Source: Rostratula benghalensis
Taxonomy: Eukaryota > Chordata > Aves > Charadriiformes > Rostratulidae
Direction of reading: 5' to 3'
Length of the DNA: 64,000 nucleotides
Assembly: GCA_013399305.1 (NCBI GenBank)
Contig: VXAI01000038.1
Coordinates: 5,734,906 to 5,798,905 of the forward strand
Of this stretch, positions 21,601 through 31,599 are shown piece after piece. The notes beneath the pieces are model-generated. The model was given only the letters and a program-made list of their open reading frames with translations. It made no database searches and was not told the origin of the DNA. The translations under genes were made by a program, and so were the position numbers. Each line of letters opens with the position of its first letter. The stretch's first letter is position 1.

Positions 21601-24600
21601 GGGCTCCACTGCCGCTTTTCTGCAGCAGGAGATGAACTAAGGGCTGGGTATTGCTGTGTGCCACCATGAGGGCCCTGCTCACTTACGATGGCCTTTTCCC
21701 GTCTCTTCTCCAGCTGGCCCCGGTGCCCGCTCCCGCCCTGACACTGCTCGCCGTTCTCACACCTGGGAAGTGAGGGAGAGGGCGTCAGCTGGGGAATGGG
21801 GTAGGAGAGCTGGTGGGGAAAGCTTCAAACCTCAAAGAGAAGCCGAGACGTGGCATTGGCAGCAGTGGGTGGGTGGGTACTCAGAAGCACCAGCAGCCAA
21901 GGAGAGATGGGGGTCTGCAAACACTGTAAAGGACACTGAAAAGGCCTTCCTGACAGATGCTGGGGGTGGGGGTGGGGGTGTCCCAGCTGGTGCTTGCCCC
22001 TTCCCAGGCCCCTACCCCTGCCCCATCACTTGCAGCACAATGGAAATCCGTAGCTGCTTCCCCTCAGTGTGGCTTTGTCTGGCCACGGCCGATGTTTTCA
22101 GCAGTGGCTGATGTTACCAGTTATGTACCAGTTATTTCAATGGGTTTTCTTTCATTAATTAGCATCTTTATTACTTGAGCTAGGGGACCACACACTGGAG
22201 CAAAAAAAACGGAGTGCAAGAACATCCCCAAGTGCCCCCCTCACCGCTCTTCCCCATACCTGAAGGTGCGTCTGCTTGCAGGTGATCGGGACCGGCAGCA
22301 TGAAGACCCCGAGCTAGACCTGCTCTGGGAACAGTAATGCAAACTGGTCCTGGAAAGGGGGTTTCTCCGCAGGCACAGTTTGGTGTCGCTGTGCTCCTCC
22401 TCCTCCTCTTCCTCCTCCTCCTCCTCCTCCACGGGGGAGCCGCTCTCACTGCAGCTGTCTTCAAAGACAGTGTCGTACTCAGGGGTCTTGCAGAAGACCA
22501 TGTCCTCGTCATCAAGAGCACTGTCCAGGAAGCCAAAGTGCTTCGTTAAACTGGCTCTGATCTCCTGGTCTCTCAGCTGCTTGACACCGTCTTTCCACAG
22601 CATCTCGCTGCCTGACTCCTTCCCACTGAGGTCCAGCCCCTGGTAGTGGGCGGCTGGGACCCTCCTCTTGTGCTCCATCTCCACCTGGCTCGGGGGATCC
22701 CATGACTTCAGCACCTTCCTCTGCAGGGCGGCCTCGGGCTTCAGCACCTGGCAGTAGTCGTGGTCCCCAAAGGAGCGGGAGAATGGCCGCTTCAGCAGGC
22801 CCTGCTGCTCAGGGAGCGTGGGGCGCCCGGCAGCTCGGCTCAGGTGGGCAAAGAGCTCTGTCCTCTCAGGGTGCTTCTTGGGCGCTTTCTGGGAGGCTGC
22901 CACATCCCCTGCACCCCCGGGGCTGGGGCCTGTCCTGTCCTCTTTCCCTGGCTCCTGGGGGATGTCTGGCTTGTACAGGTCCTCCTCAGCGGGCTTGTAC
23001 GGCGGAGTGGTGGGCGGCGTGAGACCTGAACCCCCCCGAATAAAGGGCAGGAGTCAGCTCTGCCCCATCCCACCCTGACGTTGCAAGGGAGGGAGGGTGC
23101 TCAGTCGCTGTAGCTTCACCCATCTGGTGGCACTTAGGGAAAAAGGATGCCTGATCCCAGAAAGGACCAGAGGACTTCCCCTTCCCTTCTGGCTCATACA
23201 GGGGCTCCCTGAACTGCCCCCTTGCCCCCCCACCACATCCCCCCATCACTGGCACCTCTGAAGGATGCAGCTTGCGAGCTGCTTCTAGTGTTGGGATGTG
23301 GAGGCAGCACATCCCAGCATCCCAAAGTCCCCCGTGTTTGTGGTGCAAAGTGGGGCTCCCTGGCTGGGGTATGATTGGATATTACGAAAAAAAAATTATT
23401 CACTGAGAGGGTTGTCAAGCATTGGAACAAGCTGCTCAGCGAAGTGCATCCCTGGAGGTATTTAGAAGATGTAAATGTAGTGTTGAGAGAGATGGCTTAG
23501 TAGTGACTTGATAGTGCCAGGTGAACGATTGGACGTGCTGATCTTAAAGGTCTCTTCCAACCAAAATGATTCTATGATTCTATGAATATGTCTGGCTCTG
23601 CTGGGCTTGGCTGGAGCTGGGGACTCTAGGCTGAATCTAAGGTAAATTTGTCCCCCCTTTGCAGAATTAAAAAATTAAAAGCCCTATCCTACCTGCCGTC
23701 CCACATAGCTCCACGGTCAGCATCGGCTCAAAGTTTCTCTTCCCAAAGGTTGGGTCACTGGAGAAAAGAAAATAAGGAGAGATAAGGTGTTTGGGTGAAC
23801 CACAGTCCCCAAAAAGCAGCTGAGAAAAGCTGCCTACGAATCAGCCCTCCCACAACAGTTGGTGCTTGACCCCATGGAGGGGTGTGAGGGGCAGCGGGGT
23901 GGGTGAGCAGCATGCCCTCCCCTGCCAGCCAGAGCAATGTTGCCCCTGGCACGCAGAAATGCCTTGCCTTTTGCTCTGGTCCCTCTGAGCTCCTTGCACC
24001 CGAGCGAGGGCCGCTGCTCCCCCCAGCCCCGTGCCCAGCAGCATGGCTCAGTCTGCTCTGCAGAAGCAGCTTCTATTGCTCCCTGCAGATGCATGCCCCA
24101 GCCAGACCAACCGAGGTGGCTTTCCAGCCCCCCAGCGCGGTTCATTTAGCCCCGTGCACACTTACGTTTGTGCCAAGGACAGCGTGAGACACCTGGGTGT
24201 TTCTGAAAGGCAGGGAGAGAAGCAGGGTTACCAGCGGAGCTGTGCTCCCTCCAGTGCCCGCGGTGCTCCTGATGGGAGCCGCGACCCATCTGCCCACCCT
24301 GGCCTGGTAGGGGGGGAGCTGGGGACAGTGGGCTTTGCCCACCTGCAAGGTGGCAGCGGCTGCAGGAGGGCTGGCACTGCTGAGCCATTCGTGCTCACCA
24401 AGCGCTTGCAGAGAGCTGCGATTCTGGGGCATCGCTGCAGCTGAACCCCGGTGGCCAGGCACAGGACCCAGAGGGATGGGGCAGCCTGGTCCCTGCTGGG
24501 TTAGTGCTACACCAACTCCTTCATCTTGTTATCAGGATGGGGAAACTGAGGTGGAAAGCCCCCAGGGATTGAAACAGCACCCCAAAACCAAAACAGGGCC

Positions 24601-27600
24601 CTAACTCCTCCCGCACGGGACCCCACAGCCAGCTGGCATGTGAGTCAGGGCTTGGCTGTGCTTGGGGCTGATCACAGCTTCACTGCCAGCTGGGGAACCA
24701 GTGCCTGGCCAGCAGTGCTCGCCCATGGCAGGGATGGCTCAGGCAGTGCAGGTGCCCCAGGGAGGGATGAGCAGAGCCACAGCCCCTGGTTCCCCTCACC
24801 TGTTTGCTCCAGGAGGGCACAGCGCCGATTCTCAGCCACGTCGCCCCCCTTGCCATCCCCCCGAGAGCCCACGAAGAGAGGCTGGGCTTCTGCCAAGCCC
24901 CCGCTGTCTCCTTCTTCTGAGCCCCCCACCTCCACTTCAGCTGCTGGCTCTTCAGTGGAAAAGCCCTCCAGCCCTGGGCACAGAGTGGGCTCCCTGCAGG
25001 CCAGGGCATCCCGAGGGCCATGGCTGTCCCCTGCCTCCCGGGGGATGGAGGGCTCCGGGGGTGGCTCGTCGAGGAAGGACAGCCAGTGGCCCAGCTCAGG
25101 GTTGAGTCTCTTGGACCGGCGGACGGCATAAACGCTGTTGTCCTGCTTGTGGGCCACCTTTCCCCCAGCTGGGACTGGGGAACCTGCATGCTTCCCAACA
25201 TCGTCCTCAAGGCCGCCCACATCCTGTAGTGCCTCTGCCTTGGCCCTGGGGCTCTGCTGTGGCTCACCCCTCTCCGGTGCCGTTTTGGCTCTGGATGTGT
25301 AGGTCCCACTAGTGTCCTCCCTGTCCTGGGCTAGTGGCACAGGGGAGCAGGAGCCAGGCGGCCGGGCTAGGGCAGCATACACAGGCTTGCCCAGGCGGTA
25401 TGGCTTGCTCACGTCGCACAGCAGGTCCCGTGCCAGCAGCTCCTTCAGGATGGAGAAGGATGCTCCTGGCTTCTTGCAGCCCCCAGACACCTGCCAGGCA
25501 CAGCCCGGCCGGCTCTGGGTGCTGCCAGGGGGGCCCAGCTGTGTGGGACAGTCTGGTTTGGCTCTCTTGAAGGGGCTGCTGCAGGGCTGGGGCTTGGTGT
25601 CGGTGGCATCCCGGGTGGGCAGCTTCCTTGGTGGCAGGCAGTAGGTGTGCATGTAGCGGATGAGCTCCACCACCGAGTGCATCTCCCCCTCGCAGGAGAA
25701 CTGGCTGCTGGATCCATCCTCCGCTGAGGAAAGGGGGGCCACCAAGTCGCCAGAGCTCAGTGAGTCCTCACTGGAGTCACTGTCGTCCTCATGATGGGCA
25801 CAGTTCCCTGGGGACGGGTGGTGGCTGCTAGGGCACTCCTCGGGCGCGTGGGTGGCTTTGGTCTGGGAGCAGGGGCTGCTGGATGTGAGGTGCCGGTGCA
25901 GCTCCGTGCAGCTGCGGCTCTGCGTCTGCGGGATGCTCACCCTCCTGTCCTGGGGACCCTCCACCTTCCGAGAGGAGAGAAGAGAAAGTCAGTGGCGAGC
26001 TCTGTAGCCATGACCTGACCCAAGCACCACGCATGGGGAGCGAAGACACCAAGACTAACATCCTCGAATTCCCTGGTCCTGGCCCATCAGCATCCTGCCC
26101 TGCCTGGGGGTCAGCCCAACACCCCAGGGCATTTCTACCAGGCATGTGGGGTGGGCAGCTCAACCACTGCCCCTCCAGCAGCCGTCACGCAATGGTGCTC
26201 CTTCTCCCCAGGAGGGATTTGCTGCTTTTCCCAGGCAATCTAATTGTCCTGGCCTAATGCACCACACAATTACCATCAGCCAAGTAGAAAAATATTTGAC
26301 GGCAACTTCTGCTGGGTTTCAGGAGATTAGCTTAAGTGACAGGGTTGGCTCTGCAGCGCAGCATGTGGCTCTCCCTGGCCGATGGCTCCCAGCATGGGCT
26401 GTGAGTCAGTGGGGAGGGGGGAGAAGGGCTGGCACGGGGGGCTTTCACGAACCAGGGCTAAGGGAAGTGGAGAGAGATGATCAAGATGATCAAGTGGAGA
26501 TCAAGATGTTTCTCAGCCCAAATGAAGCCTGAAGGTTTTGCTGAGCCTGGACTGCAGCCCCTTGTGCTGCTCTGCCGGCAGTGACAGTCCCTGCGGGTCC
26601 CCCAGCCCCTGGCCCTGCACAGAGGCTGTCCATGCTCTGTCTTTGGTGACCTCCTTTAGGATGGTTCCCGAGAGGTCAGTGCTGGGACAGGCTTGAGCTC
26701 TGCCCACCGAGGAAGTACCTTTGTGCAGGTCCGTGTAGGTCGGGACTTAGGGGTCCCCGGGCGCCGGGCGCTCCCATCCCGCTGAGCCTCGCAGCTGGGA
26801 GGCACATGCGATGGAGAGAGCAGCAACTTCTTCAGCTGGAAAGAGAAGCGGCAAGAAAAGGAGTCGGCATTGCAGCGAGGGCAGGAGAAAGCACCAGCAG
26901 GGCCACAGCCCCTTGGCTCATGCCTGCGCTGGGCACCACCACAGCTGAGCATCCAACCCAAAATCAGGGGAGGAAAAATAAAAAGGCAGGGAGGCATTTC
27001 CCACCTCCCAGTGGCTGCAGGAGCAGGAGCCCAACCACAAGCAGCCCCAAGGGAGTTGGGGCTGTCTCCACAGCCTTCACCCGTGTCCCCAGGAACCCCC
27101 AAACAGGTCAGGGTGGTGAGGATATCCCAGGAGAATCCCCGCTCCTGTCAGACACACAGGAGCTGTCCTGGCAAACTTCCCACTCCACCAGTTCTGCCCT
27201 TAGGTGTCAGGGGCTTTACATTGGCATGGGTGACAATTGGACAGCTCGCTCGGTCCCCGTGCAAGACTCATTTAGCTGAAGTGCTCAGAGAGGGCTCAAC
27301 TCATTAATGAGCTTTCAAGGCACGTTGCAGATGCAAGCGCCTGTGGGACCTGCTGCAGATGGTCCCCAATGCACTCTGTCAGACCCATGGGTGGTGGGAG
27401 TAGGGTTTTTCCTGGGTTACCCAGTGCCACCACTTCTGATGGCAAGGTCAGCATAGCATTTTTCTTCTACTCAAAACCATTCTTGGTTGGGTGGGGAAAA
27501 AAACCCCAAACCCTACACCCAGCAACAACATTTCATATTCCACCCATGTCGCACTAACAACCAAAGGCGACAACAGCTCAACAGCAAGACGACTGCGTAG

Positions 27601-30600
27601 GCACTGGGGGACAGCATGGAGGAGACAGATCTGGGGCTCCCGTGCTGACCAGTGGGCACAGAGCCCCGGAGTGGCCGTGGGCGGGGGGGTTAAGGGGTTG
27701 ACAGAAATAGGGGGTGCCCGGGTCAGGGTCTGCTGGGAAACATCAACCAGGGCACCCACAGCTTTAGATGTGCAGCTCCTGTTGGTGGAAGCAACCAGCA
27801 CCTTTCCCCCCAACCCCTGCAACGTATACATCCTATATATACACATACATATTGTGTGTGATATATACCCCCCCGCGCAGGGTGTGGGCGGTGGAAATGC
27901 ACGCTCTCACCACTGGATGTCACTCCTCCCCACCGCAGCCCCGGCTTTTGGGGACACCCCGGGGCCAGGCTGGGGGGCACCGTGAGCCCCAGGAAGGAGA
28001 GGGCAGGGTGCCCCTGTCCCAGGGGACTTCCCGGGGATGGCGGTGATTTGCAGCAAAAGCTGCCAGTTAGACCAGGCCAAGAAGGGGAGCGGGGCTGGAG
28101 CCCCGATATTGCAGGGAACGAAGAGGGGTGCTCTGGTCACCAAATCTGTAGGGACTGGAGGCCATACGGCCCCAGAGGGGGTCGTGGTAAAGTCGGGGGG
28201 GGTCAAACCCTCCCGTTGAAAGCTGAGGGCAGGGTCTGTCTGACACTCCAGCCAAGTCCCCTCTGTCCCTCCTGCGAGAGCAGCGGGAGCTTGGCCTCGA
28301 GGCAGAGCCAGGTGGGAGCAGCCACCATTGCCCGAGGGCACGGGGCTGGGATGCACTAGGGAGACCCCCGGGCAGCCCCACACCCACATGTCCGATTAAA
28401 AGCAGGTGTGGGTCTTGCTTAAGCAGCTCCCACCCCTTTAGCACCCGCCCCCACCCCCTTCATATATATATTTGTATACACACAGCTTGTTCCCGTGAGG
28501 ATGGTGATGGAGGTGACAGCAATGATGCAGAACATGTATACGTATACAATACAAGTATATGCTTTGGTATTGACGGTTAAAGAGAGTTTTAAGCCTAGAA
28601 TGAAAAAATTCAGACCTTTGCTTCCTATCATACCCATGCAGCCGGCTTATCAGGGGCTCATCCAAATCCACCTTAAACAGTAGGAAGTGGGTTCTTACTA
28701 GAGACAGCTCATCAAACTCGGGGGCCGGGGGCGGCCCCCCCGTGACCGGGGCGGTGGGTTTGGGGGAGGGGGCAGGCGAGGTGTAGGCATGGTTGAGCGT
28801 GTCCCCCTCTTCCATAGTTCGGAAGGCAGCCAGGCCCATGTCATCTCCCTGTATATCATCCAATGTCTCGGTGAGGGCTGCCAGCAGCGCTTCGTTCTCG
28901 CTGTCTATTATCTGAAAGGAGCAGGCAGAGAAGAGAGGGCCAGTTAGGCTGGGTAGAGAGACCGGAGGATCCTGGGCAGGGGGCAAGAGGGACTGGCAGT
29001 GTCTCAGCAGCGGCCACACTTCCCAGTGACCTCACAGGGGACCTGGGAAAGATTTTCTTCCACACAGCAGCAGGATGGATTCAGAAGCAGAGAGAACTGA
29101 CTGGAAAAGGAGCATCAGTCTGTCCCTCTGTACCCTCTGCGGAAAAAGAGTGAATCAGAGCATCTTCTCTCCCCGTAGTCACCTCCACCCCACCATGACA
29201 CAAACAGGATCTGCAATTAAAAGACTCCTTGGCCAAATCCTCGGACTCTGGTCTGCAAGTCCCCCCAGCATGGGCTATCACAGCAGGGGGGGACAGGGCT
29301 GGGAGCAGCATCCGGCCAGGACAAGGAGCCTGTGAGGGGACAGACACAGTCCCCTGTCCTCTGCAAGGCTGGGGATGCCTGACAGGGCACGGCTGGTTAT
29401 TCGCAGCTCTCCTGATGGGGAAGGCAAAGAAAACATGGAGAACCATATGCCCAGCTCAGGGCTGCCCAGTGGACAAGAGGGCATGGCCCCTTGGGAGGGC
29501 ACAGGGGAAGCTCAGCCTGGGCTGCACCGCTGGCCAGATGCCACAGCTTGTAACATGCAGCATGGGCTTTGTTTTCACCAAAAGCCCCCAAATGCAGGCA
29601 CCTCCAGCTTGACAGGAGCCCTCAGCCCTCATGCTTAAAGCTGGCTGTGTCCAGCCCTCTGCAAGGGACCCTACCAACAGAGCTCAGCCCCCAGAACGAG
29701 ATCGGCCTTGAATTACAGCTCCCCTGATGCATTTTTTTCAGCAATCTGAGGATGATGATGGAAGATTTGTGGGTGTCTGGGGCTGTGCTGGCCCAGGCAG
29801 GGCCACGGACTGCTCCTCCCTTCTTTCTGACGGCTGCTCTGACCCTTGGGCCCCTCTTTCCATCTGGGCTTCATCTCAGCTCATCTCCAGCCCTCCCAGT
29901 GTCCCCCCAGTCCCACACAGCCCCACAGTTTCCCTCTAGACTGGAAATACACTGCAAAAACCCAGAAGAGGATGCAGAAGCCAAGGAATGGCCAGAGTGA
30001 GCCAGGAGTTCCTTCTTTTTGGTCCTCCTCCATCATATTCTGAATGTAAACCATGTCCAACAAGAAGCAGGCTACCATCAGCTATAAAATTAGCACAGGG
30101 GTGAATTCAGGCTCACCAGGAGGACTGTTGACTGCACACAGCCTCCCATGTTTCTCTCATCTTGTTTGAAAATCAAATATCTTTTGTTCCATGCCCTAAC
30201 CTTGCTCGCAGTTACTAGAGCAGGCTCCAGGGAAAGGCAGCAGGATGCTCCATTTTTGGCTCAGTTTCTTTTCCTCCTGCTATTGGCACGAGACCGCTGT
30301 GCACACAAGTTCAGTGGGATACATTTCATCATACTCTGCTGCTCCTAATGGGCCTGTCTTTTGCATTTCTTTTCTGTTTATCTTTTCCCCAGGAAGTTCA
30401 GCGGAAAATATGCATCTCGTGATGAAGGTCCCTCAGCTGGACTGGACCATTTTCAAGCACAGCATCAGCATAGCATAAAAGCCAGAGGGTTGTTATTATG
30501 GCCAGGTTCAAAAATATTGGGTCTTTTTATTCCCCCTCAGCCCTTATTTAAATACAAATCCTTCTCTCTCCCAAAATGTAACCCAGAGTTGGTGACCAGT

Positions 30601-31599
30601 GGGCACCAGCGCGTCACAGCCTCCTTGTCCAAGGGGGTGAGGGTGCTGCCTGGATGCTGCTCAGAGAGGCACAGTGACCCCAGACCCCGAGGATGAGGCA
30701 CATCCAGAGCAAGGCATAGGCTTTAGGAAAGGCAAACAGGCTGTCCAGCCTGCTCTGTGCCCAGTCCCCAGACAGCTCCCTGCCTCCAACTTGCCTGCGG
30801 TGAGCTCAAAACCCTGCCCTGGTGCCACAGCTCTGAAAGATGCTCAGCTCTTCTGCAAGGAGAGGCAAAACCAGTGCCAAGGGACACAGACCAGCTCTGC
30901 CTGTGCCCAGGAGCATCCTCTGCCCTAGCACTGCTTTGCACCACATGGTCCCGGGTGCTGGCACAATGATGGGTCCATCCCAACACAAAGGCAAGGAGAG
31001 AAAACAGCTGCCCTCTGCCAGAGGGACCCCAGTCCCAAACACAGGGAGGATGCCAGAGCTAGAGAGCCAAGGGAAAGGGGCTACGTTTTGCTCCTGGGAA
31101 ACATATTTATGCCACTGCCCTGACACCCCCACACTGCCACCCCACCACACCGTGGAATCCTAGGAATCAAATGGGATTTGCAGCAGCTGTAATTCCCTAT
31201 TAATGATACATCACCAGAGGGTTGGCCCAGCAACCCTCCTCTGCTCACCCACCTCCTCATTAGCCTTACTCCACTTGCTCCATTTAGAGCTGCCACACAA
31301 ATTAATGGAGCACTAATCAGCTGGGGAGGAGCTATTAATAGTTGTGTGTCTCCCTTCCCTCTCCCCCTCCTCTGTCCTCCCCTTGCCTCTGTCCTGTGCT
31401 CCCCTGTGCCAGGGGGATGGGGTACCTGGAAGAGCTCGGAGTCATCGGTGCTGTACTGGCTGGAGTCGGTCTCCGAGTGCTCCCCGCACCACTGCAGCTC
31501 GCCGAAGCAGCCGGCTGAGTCAAAGTCACTGGCATCCAGCTGGGACAAGTCAATCTCAGGGAAGTCGGAGTAGAGGTGCTCCTCACCAGACACCTCATA
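18542..31599 (-). CDS. PPARGC1B: PPARGC1B (PGC-1beta), exons 2-12
   Basis: Nuclear transcriptional coactivator of ERR, PPAR and NRF1 targets controlling mitochondrial biogenesis and lipid metabolism. Eleven coding exons on the minus strand join in frame to 2994 nt: 997 residues and TAA; exon 1 (about 26 residues) lies beyond 64,000. Numbered from exon 2: the activation region with [16 protein letters not shown] (14-29) and [15 protein letters not shown]; nuclear-receptor box LKKLL at 130-134; a second box LKELL near 335 followed by [30 protein letters not shown] later in exon 5; host-cell-factor motif DHDY near 690; 12 Glu residues and an SR-rich stretch ([10 protein letters not shown]) at the end of exon 8; RRM about 872-940 with VYIRNL and KYGFITYR; C-terminus [16 protein letters not shown]. 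Every junction is GT-AG and matches the known family order, and length fits human PGC-1beta. PGC-1alpha and PRC are excluded by the exon 6-8 and C-terminal sequence. Confidence 0.97.
18646..20251 (-). other. PPARGC1B: PPARGC1B intron 11
   Basis: 1.6 kb intron, phase 1, donor GG/GTAAGA. No repeat or exon is supported inside. Confidence 0.85.
20252..20406 (-). CDS. PPARGC1B: PPARGC1B exon 11 (RRM second half)
   Basis: 155 nt. Carries the RRM RNP1 motif KYGFITYR, then [20 protein letters not shown] and the PGC-1-specific SFQLSSGGL and FFWTRYADL. Confidence 0.96.
20738..20859 (-). CDS. PPARGC1B: PPARGC1B exon 10 (RRM first half)
   Basis: 122 nt, acceptor TTTGCCAG, donor AACAG/GTGGGT. Encodes [20 protein letters not shown] (RNP2 is VYIRNL) through [20 protein letters not shown]. 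Confidence 0.97.
20860..21686 (-). other. PPARGC1B: PPARGC1B intron 9
   Basis: 827-nt intron with donor GTAAGT after the ATC codon. Nothing further recognised. Confidence 0.85.
21687..21762 (-). CDS. PPARGC1B: PPARGC1B exon 9
   Basis: 76 nt: one base completing Arg, then 25 codons ([15 protein letters not shown], then [10 protein letters not shown]). Corresponds to the basic linker before the RRM, ending in the conserved KRREKAI. Confidence 0.94.
21763..22259 (-). other. PPARGC1B: PPARGC1B intron 8
   Basis: 497-nt intron, phase 2. Contains three GGGGGT units on the plus strand near 21,961-21,980. Confidence 0.85.
22260..23025 (-). CDS. PPARGC1B: PPARGC1B exon 8 (DHDY, Glu tract, SR stretch)
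   Basis: 766 nt with 254 full codons. Starts after GGTTCAG with [20 protein letters not shown]. Contains [26 protein letters not shown] (host-cell-factor motif), [22 protein letters not shown], 12 consecutive Glu codons at about 22,394-22,429, and [10 protein letters not shown] plus [11 protein letters not shown]. Donor CAG/GTATGG. Confidence 0.96.
22394..22429 (-). repeat. PPARGC1B: Coding GAG trinucleotide run (12 Glu)
   Basis: Eleven GAG and one GAA codon in a row within exon 8. A site prone to length change; acidic tracts are a family feature at this position. Confidence 0.95.
23026..23692 (-). other. PPARGC1B: PPARGC1B intron 7
   Basis: 667-nt intron, phase 1, about one third of it a CR1 fragment in antisense orientation to the gene. 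Confidence 0.85.
23380..23588 (+). mobile_element. CR1 LINE 3' fragment
   Basis: Recognisable blocks CACTGAGAGGGTTGTCAAGC, CATCCCTGGAGGTATTTAGA and GGTCTCTTCCAACCAAAATG, ending with ATTCTATG repeats. It is 5'-truncated and lies within PPARGC1B intron 7. Confidence 0.92.
23693..23757 (-). CDS. PPARGC1B: PPARGC1B exon 7
   Basis: 65 nt encoding [19 protein letters not shown] and TA, with split codons at both ends. Acceptor TTCTCCAG, donor GCAG/GTAGGA. Matches the conserved DPTFGK segment of the family. Confidence 0.95.
23758..24165 (-). other. PPARGC1B: PPARGC1B intron 6
   Basis: 408-nt GC-rich intron; nothing else supported. Confidence 0.85.
24166..24202 (-). CDS. PPARGC1B: PPARGC1B exon 6 (37-nt microexon)
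   Basis: 37 nt between CTTTCAG and GTAAGTG, supplying [12 protein letters not shown] with split codons on both sides. It exactly bridges the frames of exons 5 and 7, and mammalian PGC-1beta has a near-identical PRCLMLALSQ segment. Confidence 0.93.
24203..24799 (-). other. PPARGC1B: PPARGC1B intron 5
   Basis: 597-nt GC-rich intron, phase 1. No features supported. Confidence 0.85.
24800..25964 (-). CDS. PPARGC1B: PPARGC1B exon 5 (large central exon)
   Basis: 1165 nt, 388 codons plus one base. Acceptor CTCTCGGAAG, donor ACAG/GTGAGG. Segments: [52 protein letters not shown] (LXXLL box) with [12 protein letters not shown], and [20 protein letters not shown]. The long Glu-rich tract that I recall in the mammalian counterpart of this exon is absent. 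Confidence 0.97.
25965..26718 (-). other. PPARGC1B: PPARGC1B intron 4
   Basis: 754-nt intron, phase 0. No exon or repeat supported. Confidence 0.85.
26719..26835 (-). CDS. PPARGC1B: PPARGC1B exon 4 (nuclear-receptor box)
   Basis: 117 nt, 39 codons, phase 0 at both ends. Begins [20 protein letters not shown] and ends TRTCTK/GTACTT. Joined to exon 3 it forms DELSLLKKLLL, the LXXLL box of the PGC-1 family. Confidence 0.94.
26836..28698 (-). other. PPARGC1B: PPARGC1B intron 3
   Basis: 1.86 kb intron with an AT/TG simple repeat near 27,832-27,868 and another near 28,460-28,482. The frame of exon 3 stays open for a short way into it, but the GTAAGA donor restores the family sequence. Confidence 0.85.
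27832..27868. repeat. TA/TG microsatellite-like tract
   Basis: Alternating TATATACACATACATATTGT followed by GTGTGATATATA within intron 3. Confidence 0.85.
28699..28911 (-). CDS. PPARGC1B: PPARGC1B exon 3
   Basis: 213 nt, 71 codons, phase 0. Acceptor CCTTTCAG, donor CTA/GTAAGA. Encodes [20 protein letters not shown], then GDDMGLAAF, a Pro-rich stretch and EFDELSL. Confidence 0.95.
28912..31425 (-). other. PPARGC1B: PPARGC1B intron 2
   Basis: 2.5 kb intron. The 185 bp nearest its 5' end (31,160-31,345) are AT-rich with repeated ATTAAT/TAATCA-like motifs; the rest is unremarkable. Confidence 0.85.
31426..31599 (-). CDS. PPARGC1B: PPARGC1B exon 2
   Basis: 174 nt, 58 codons, phase 0. Acceptor CTCCCCAG, donor CAG/GTACCC. 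Encodes [40 protein letters not shown] and [18 protein letters not shown], the signature N-terminal activation region of PGC-1 proteins. Confidence 0.97.

Noticed and set aside
28619..28698. Extension of PPARGC1B exon 3 past GTAAGA to a later GTGGAT
   Set aside because: The extension would insert VRTHFLLFK and break the conserved LSLLKKLLL box, whereas the GTAAGA donor restores it exactly.
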